Assembly: GCA_965368585.1 (NCBI GenBank)
Contig: CBDUNM010000164.1
Coordinates: 1 to 10,978 of the forward strand
Direction: 5' to 3'
DNA: 10,978 bases
Source: JARRQB01 sp965368585
GTDB lineage: Bacteria; Pseudomonadota; Gammaproteobacteria; Chromatiales; Chromatiaceae
Shown piece after piece: positions 6,828 to 10,978 of this stretch (the first letter of the stretch is position 1; the number at the start of each line of letters is the position of its first letter). Both the position numbers and the translations under genes were made by a program. The notes below the pieces were generated by a model. It ran no database searches and was not told the DNA's origin. It worked only from the letters and a program-made list of their open reading frames with translations.

Positions 6828-7445
6828 ATGCAAAACCCGTTTCCGATAGAACGCACCGTCACTCCGTTAAAAACGATTCGTGAAGTGAAACCCGGTAGTT
6901 TTGTTTTCGAGCGCCCGAACGCGTTACCGGCGCAATGGTGCGAGGAAATCATGCGCCGTTTCGAAGCCCATCCGGAGCAGCAGACCGCGGGTCGTATCGG
7001 GCAGGTTCAGGACCTTGATCAAGCGGTCAAAAAGACCATGGATCTGGTGGTCAGCAACAAGGACGACTGGAAAGACGTGGATCAATTGCTGTTTCGCTGC
7101 ATGGCGGCGGCGTTGTCCGAGTTCCGTGAGGCATTTCCCTACTTCAAGGGCAAGTTCAAGGATATGGGTTACCAGATACAGCGTTACAGGCCCGGAGAGT
7201 TCTACCATTGGCACATCGATGGCGGCAGCCACGAGTTCAGTCAGCGCCAGCTGGTGGCTATCTGGTATCTCAACGACGTTCCCGGCCCGGGCGGTGAGAC
7301 GCAGTTCATTTATCAGGACGTCAGCGTTCGTCCGGAAGCCGGCAAACTGGTGCTGTTCCCTCCGTTCTGGACCCACGAACACCGGTCCAACGTGCTGCGA
7401 ACCGGTGAGAAGTACATCGCCACCACCTGGGTGGTGTTCGCGTGA
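6828..7445 (+). CDS. 2-oxoglutarate/Fe(II)-dependent dioxygenase (prolyl 4-hydroxylase-like)
   Basis: The 205-residue product has every residue expected of an active 2OG-Fe(II) oxygenase. The iron-binding HxD is His129-Ile-Asp131 in the stretch YHWHID, the distal ligand is His183 in FWTHEH, and Lys195 in GEKYIATTW is placed to bind the 2-oxoglutarate carboxylate, as in the prolyl 4-hydroxylase group. The core double-stranded beta-helix spans about residues 113-205; the first 110 residues form a helical N-terminal part. It should oxidise a substrate using O2 and 2-oxoglutarate, giving succinate and CO2. The substrate, protein or small molecule, cannot be read from the sequence. No signal peptide is present. 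The ribosome site is weak (GAG at about 6 bases). The stop overlaps the start of the next gene by four bases, so the two are almost certainly co-translated. Confidence 0.92.
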   Translation: MQNPFPIERTVTPLKTIREVKPGSFVFERPNALPAQWCEEIMRRFEAHPEQQTAGRIGQVQDLDQAVKKTMDLVVSNKDDWKDVDQLLFRCMAAALSEFREAFPYFKGKFKDMGYQIQRYRPGEFYHWHIDGGSHEFSQRQLVAIWYLNDVPGPGGETQFIYQDVSVRPEAGKLVLFPPFWTHEHRSNVLRTGEKYIATTWVVFA

Positions 7446-7876
7446 CGGCACCGCGCTTGCTGGCGATCGTCGAGCTCGGCGGGTATCCCAACCTGGTGCC
7501 GCTGTATCAACGCCTGGGATTCGAGGTTGAGGTTGTGCAGTCCCAACGCAAGGCCCGCAGCCAATTGAAACAAGGGGTGCCGGAGGTGATTGTCGCCGAG
7601 TATAATTTTCAGACCGATTTTCGGGATCGTTCCTCCAATCTCGAGACCTTGATGGCGATCTTGCAAAAGCATCGCGAAACCAAGCTGATTGTGTTTTTCA
7701 TGGAACGACATGCCGCGAAATTCGCTCAGTTTCGCGAGCGCTGGCCGGTGTTCGCCGCGCTTGCGTTTCCGGTGACTGAAGAGCAGGTCGAACAGGCCTT
7801 GCTGAGCGCCATCGAGCCGGATTGGGAAACGCCGTCAACCGGCTCGCCTCCGGTCAAACGGCGTCCACCTCGTTGA
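7442..7876 (+). CDS. Receiver-like (CheY-fold) protein without the phospho-acceptor Asp
   Basis: The 144-residue product starts with GTG inside the stop of the dioxygenase gene (GTGA), so translation is coupled. The strand and helix pattern fits a CheY-like receiver: strand 1 LLAIVE (6-11), strand 2 FEVEVV, strand 3 VIVAEYN (49-55), strand 4 LIVFF (82-86), strand 5 ALAFP (106-110), then an amphipathic helix. The position that should be the phosphorylated Asp is Glu53, and the conserved Lys-Pro after strand 5 is Phe-Pro. If the fold is right it cannot be a normal phosphorylated receiver; it could be a constitutive or ligand-binding adaptor for the dioxygenase. The loop QTDFRDRSSN after strand 3 is unusually long and polar. 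A short basic Pro-rich tail (130-144) follows. The fold assignment is an inference from pattern; no effector domain is present. Confidence 0.78.
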   Translation: MTAPRLLAIVELGGYPNLVPLYQRLGFEVEVVQSQRKARSQLKQGVPEVIVAEYNFQTDFRDRSSNLETLMAILQKHRETKLIVFFMERHAAKFAQFRERWPVFAALAFPVTEEQVEQALLSAIEPDWETPSTGSPPVKRRPPR

Positions 7877-8017
7877 ATAGCGGCCCGGGCTGCGAAATGC
7901 CTTACGAGGCACCCTCGGGTAAGTGACGGTCGGCGAAGCCGGCGCGAAGACCACGCAGATGGCCGAACTCGAAGCGCCACCAAGAACAGTCATGCAGCAC
8001 CTACCCCGAGTGCAATA

Positions 8018-8041
8018 CGCCGACCCTGAGCCGGGTCGGCG
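8018..8041 (+). terminator. GC-rich hairpin, possible terminator lacking a T-run
   Basis: CGCCGACCC (8018-8026) pairs perfectly with GGGTCGGCG (8033-8041) around TGAGCC. Shape and base content are those of an intrinsic terminator for the receiver-like gene, but only CCTTCAG follows, so termination would be weak. It could be a decayed terminator or a leader structure of the esterase gene, whose start is 56 bases on. The rest of the 220-base gap (7877-8096) shows only a five-base-pair hairpin, TGCCT/AGGCA around TACG (7898-7911), and no clear promoter. Confidence 0.45.
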
Positions 8042-8096
8042 CCTTCAGCCGGAGATGACAGTTGCGCGACCGCTACGGTCAAAACGGGAGTTTGAA

Positions 8097-9563
8097 TTGA
8101 TTCCTACGAAATCCAGCGAATGGGTATTGCGGGTCGTTTCCCTTGCACTGATCGTAGCCTGTGCGATGGTGAATTCAGCGGCGTTCGGCGGGCGACTTGA
8201 AACGGCAACCTTCTCCGCGATGCCATACAGCGGCTCCAGAGACCGCGAGTATCATGTCTATATTCCCGATTCGTACACCGGCGATGAACCGGTTCCCATG
8301 GTGATGTTGCTGCATGGCTGCCACCAGACGCAATCCAATATGATCCAGGAAACTGGATTTCGGGAACTGGCGGACATCCATAATTTGATTATCGTTTATC
8401 CGTTTATCACTTCCTATGCGCTGTTGGAGCATCGGAATTTGAACTGTTGGGGGTTTTGGTTCGATCAGCACATTCATGAAGGTGCCGGAGAGGCAGAGGA
8501 TCTGTACCAAATCGCACGGGCGGTCGAATCGAAGTTCAATATCGACCCGAACCGACGCTATGTCACGGGGATATCTTCTGGCGGTGCCATGGCGGTGGTG
8601 CTGGCGGTCGTTCAGAATGAGTATTTCGCCGCAGCCGGCGCGGCGGCGGGAGTGCCCTACTCGGAATCGCCCACTTCTGTCGGGTTTGTGTGCGTGAATC
8701 CCGGGTGGTTCAAGCCGATCGATGCGATCGTGCAAGCAATGGCGGCGGAACAGCGAGCGGCGGACGAGCAACGCACGATTCCCTTGATGGTGGTCCATTC
8801 CAATAACGACTGCACGGTGAACAAAAGGGCTGGCGAGCGTATCCGCGAGGCGTGGATTTTACGCTTTGGGGCCAATCCGGTTCCCTACGAAACCAAGGAC
8901 TGCACCAAAGAAGGCGTCACTTGTATACACCAGAAATACGGTGTCGTGGGCCGCTCCACAGTGGAGACCGTGTTTTACGAGGGCGAGACCGGCAATTTGA
9001 TCGGCAAGGGCTCGCACTATTGGGTCGGCGACAATGACGGCGAGTACGCCAATTCCAAAGGGCCAAGTGCGAGTGAGTTGTTCTGGGAGTTTTTTGCGCG
9101 CCACCCGGCGACGGCGGAAACCTGCCCTGACGGCAATGCGGCGCCGACGATTACCTTGGTGGGCGATGCGACGATTGAGCTTAGTGTCGGGGATCCGTTC
9201 GCTGACCCGGGAGCGACAGCAGACGATGCGGAAGAGGGGGACATCACCGCGCGAATTTCCCTGACCGGATCGGTGGATACCAGTGCAGTGGGTAGCTACG
9301 CGATTAGCTACGACGTGAGTGACTCGCAAGGATGCCAGGCGTCAGCGGTAACGCGGACGGTGGTAGTCAGCGATTGCCGCGAGTGGGTCGACACGAATGC
9401 AGCACACGCCGCGGGCGGTAGAGCCTCTGGCTGCTATCTCTGGTATTACTGTGCCAAGGGGTCCGGCGACTATCTGGGTTTCTTCAGCGACACCGTGACG
9501 ACGGTCATAAGCGAGGATCCCGTTAAGGAATTCTACCAGCGAGGCTCGTGCCCGGTTCCGTAA
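8097..9563 (+). CDS. Secreted PHB-depolymerase-family esterase with Ig-like and Cys-rich C-terminal modules
   Basis: The 488-residue product starts with TTG at 8097, preceded by GGGAG (8086-8090) at 6 bases and leading straight into a signal peptide (hydrophobic core about 13-25). The open frame continues 58 codons upstream but that part is polar, runs through a hairpin and has no ribosome site. A possible lipobox, IVAC (19-22), leaves open whether it is a lipoprotein or freely secreted. The catalytic domain has the oxyanion motif LHGCHQT (72-78), nucleophile Ser160 in GISSGG, Asp238 in NNDCTV and His307 in GSHYWVG: a complete triad with the oxyanion motif first, as in type 1 PHA depolymerases. 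Residues about 349-425 form a DUF5011-like Ig module, and 427-486 a module with four Cys that resembles C-terminal domains of other depolymerases. It probably hydrolyses polyhydroxybutyrate or a related polyester outside the cell; another ester substrate is possible. Confidence 0.85.
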   Translation: MIPTKSSEWVLRVVSLALIVACAMVNSAAFGGRLETATFSAMPYSGSRDREYHVYIPDSYTGDEPVPMVMLLHGCHQTQSNMIQETGFRELADIHNLIIVYPFITSYALLEHRNLNCWGFWFDQHIHEGAGEAEDLYQIARAVESKFNIDPNRRYVTGISSGGAMAVVLAVVQNEYFAAAGAAAGVPYSESPTSVGFVCVNPGWFKPIDAIVQAMAAEQRAADEQRTIPLMVVHSNNDCTVNKRAGERIREAWILRFGANPVPYETKDCTKEGVTCIHQKYGVVGRSTVETVFYEGETGNLIGKGSHYWVGDNDGEYANSKGPSASELFWEFFARHPATAETCPDGNAAPTITLVGDATIELSVGDPFADPGATADDAEEGDITARISLTGSVDTSAVGSYAISYDVSDSQGCQASAVTRTVVVSDCREWVDTNAAHAAGGRASGCYLWYYCAKGSGDYLGFFSDTVTTVISEDPVKEFYQRGSCPVP

Positions 9564-9735
9564 CGGCCTGGCAGGACGGCAGAGGTCGGGTTGGGGCAGG
9601 CGGCGCGGCAGTCCATCGTCACGCGCCATAAGTTTGGGACCGGACTGTCGGCAATGCCTGGGAGCGCGTCGTGCTTGGCAGCGAAGAACCCAGCCGGATA
9701 CGCTCTGCCGTCGGGAGGTACGTTCGCGGTATCCG
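9564..9735. other. Intergenic stretch after the esterase gene
   Basis: No gene is supported here on either strand. A ten-base perfect inverted repeat is present, GACGGCAGAG (9575-9584) and CTCTGCCGTC (9703-9712), 118 bases apart, too far for a simple terminator. A GGAGG (9714-9718) lies 17 bases before the ATG at 9736, too distant to be a good ribosome site for it. No T-rich terminator for the esterase gene is visible. Confidence 0.4.
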
Positions 9736-10978
9736 ATGAATAGTATCCCGGACGGCTCTCCGCCGGGCGCTAGCGACGTCGGGCTGCGTCGCATGGGCTG
9801 CAACGGCCGACGTCATCACCGGTACCAGCTGGAAATGAGGATTTGGTCCTGTTGCTGTTCTGAACCCTTCGTCCCTGCAGAAAAACGAGCGCGTTTCACA
9901 GCCCTTGAACCCGACGCGCTGGCGGCCGCCCACAAAAGCGGCATCTATCATCGCGACATGAAGCCGGCCAACGCCATTCTGGGTGTGCGCGGGTGCAAGA
10001 TCGTCGATTTCGGCATTGCCAAGATCGCCGGCGTCGATTTGACCGTGAACGGGGTGCGCATGGGTACTCCGGCCTATATGGCGCCGGAGCGGCTGAGCGG
10101 TAACCAGGCCGATGCCCGCGCCGACATCTGGGCGCTCGGCGTCACGCTGTACGAACTGCTGAGCGGCACCCGCCCGTTCAGCGCAGATCGCTGGATACCA
10201 TGTTGCACGAGATCCGCAACCGGCGCCCCGAACCGCTGGCGCAGCGTCTCGATCAACTGCTCGCGACCCTCGATGCGATCCCGACCGGCGTTGCCAGAGT
10301 ATGCGCGATCTGTTCGCCGATCTGGGGCGCCTGCTGCCACCGTCCGGCGCGGCGCGGACCGATGTGACCGTCGAAATAAGCCGTAAACCACTGAGCGCCG
10401 AACGCCGCCAGGCGACGGTGTTGCAGTGCGTCCTGGCCCTGACCGACGCGACCAAGGACGCGCAACTGTTGGTCGAACAGGTGCCGGCATTCCAGCGCCT
10501 CGCCGGCCTGATCGTCACCCGCTACGACGGCCAGATCGCGATCGCCGCCGGGGATGCGGTGAGCGCCTATTTCGCCTTTCCGCAGGTGCACGAAGGCGAT
10601 GCGCGCCGGTCTCGCGATCATCGACGCGGTGACCGAACTGCAACACGCCTGCGCCCAGACAATCGGCGTCAGGGCCGGAGTGCAGACGGGCATCATGGTC
10701 ACCCCCGGGTCGAACAGCACGGCGACCGTTGATCCCGGCGCCGTGGTCGGCACGGTGCCGCGCGAGGCGATTGCGCTGGAGGCGTCGGCACCGCTGAATA
10801 CCTTGCTGATCGGTGCTCGAACCCGGCAGCTGCTGGCCGGTCAGTTCGCCTGTCCGGTTGCTGCGGCCGCCCCTGTGGTGGAGCCTGCGGTTGGCCGGCT
10901 GGCTGAAAAACAGCGAAGCGCTGCAGCGTATTGCGGAACGGGTGTTGTTGTATCTGTCTCGTCGCATGTGGGATTGGC
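9736..10978 (+). pseudogene. Degenerate Ser/Thr kinase fused to a class III cyclase-like domain, runs off the right edge
   Basis: Four pieces in shifting frames make one broken gene. Piece one (frame of ATG 9736) has an N-lobe-like start HRYQLEMRI (9817-9843), then jumps to an intact C-lobe: HRDMKPAN (from 9949), DFG (from 10006), MAPERL and the ADIWALG helix. The stretch between holds only about 40 residues where roughly 100-110 are usual, so the glycine loop and the ATP-binding Lys are gone. At about 10186 homology continues in the -1 frame (SLDTMLHEIRNRRPEPLAQ). At about 10292 it shifts again to QSMRDLFADLG and on to the cyclase start ERRQATVLQC. Near 10600, after HEGDA, it moves to a third change of frame (RAGLAIIDAV), with about four usual residues missing. 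The first metal Asp of the cyclase is Val in LQCVLAL. Either a decaying gene or poor sequence at a contig end. The start is uncertain. Confidence 0.75.

Noticed and set aside
7923..8096. Upstream ATG for the esterase, adding 58 residues
   Set aside because: The extra part is polar, would place the signal peptide internally, crosses a strong hairpin and has no good ribosome site; TTG at 8097 has an ideal one.
10171..10200. Programmed frameshift to explain the kinase frame change
   Set aside because: No slippery heptamer or downstream stem is visible, and further frame changes follow in both directions, which fits decay or sequencing error better.
9619..10518. 299-codon open frame on the minus strand
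   Set aside because: It is antisense to the kinase and cyclase pieces whose motifs are unmistakable, and it shows no motif of its own.

Overview
The window looks like a chromosomal segment of a GC-rich gammaproteobacterium, most likely a sulfur-oxidising member of the Chromatiales or a relative. This is an inference. It rests on the start of a probable exported SoxX-type cytochrome at the left edge, the Gram-negative periplasmic BepA-type protease, the high-GC codon use, and several conserved-unknown proteins of a kind I associate with sulfur-oxidising gammaproteobacteria. No tRNA, rRNA, CRISPR array, insertion sequence or phage gene is visible.

Left block, minus strand (4304 down to 1): a MoxR-type AAA+ ATPase, then a VWA/DUF2201-type protein 12 bases later, then a BepA-like M48 protease with TPR repeats, then, after about 230 non-coding bases, the first 45 codons of the probable SoxX. 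The AAA+ and VWA genes form a tight pair of the kind that remodels or activates a client protein; the client is not identified here. The protease probably belongs to outer-membrane quality control.

Middle block (4305-7876): a 65-residue acidic orphan on the plus strand, with its own candidate promoter, a leader hairpin and a perfect Rho-independent terminator; an unrecognised 205-residue protein on the minus strand; then, divergently, a plus-strand group of three. The three are a 348-residue conserved unknown, an intact 2-oxoglutarate/Fe(II) dioxygenase, and a receiver-like protein whose phospho-acceptor Asp is Glu. The last two overlap by four bases (GTGA). This trio is the best candidate here for an uncharacterised system.

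Right block (8097-10978): a secreted PHB-depolymerase-family esterase with a TTG start, an Ig-like (DUF5011-like) module and a Cys-containing C-terminal module. It is followed by a decayed or badly sequenced Ser/Thr kinase plus class III cyclase gene that runs off the window. That gene has lost most of its kinase N-lobe and changes reading frame at least three times.

Coding assignments for the AAA+ ATPase, VWA protein, M48 protease, dioxygenase and esterase are firm because the catalytic motifs can be read directly. Promoters, hairpin roles and the exact families of the unknown proteins are tentative.
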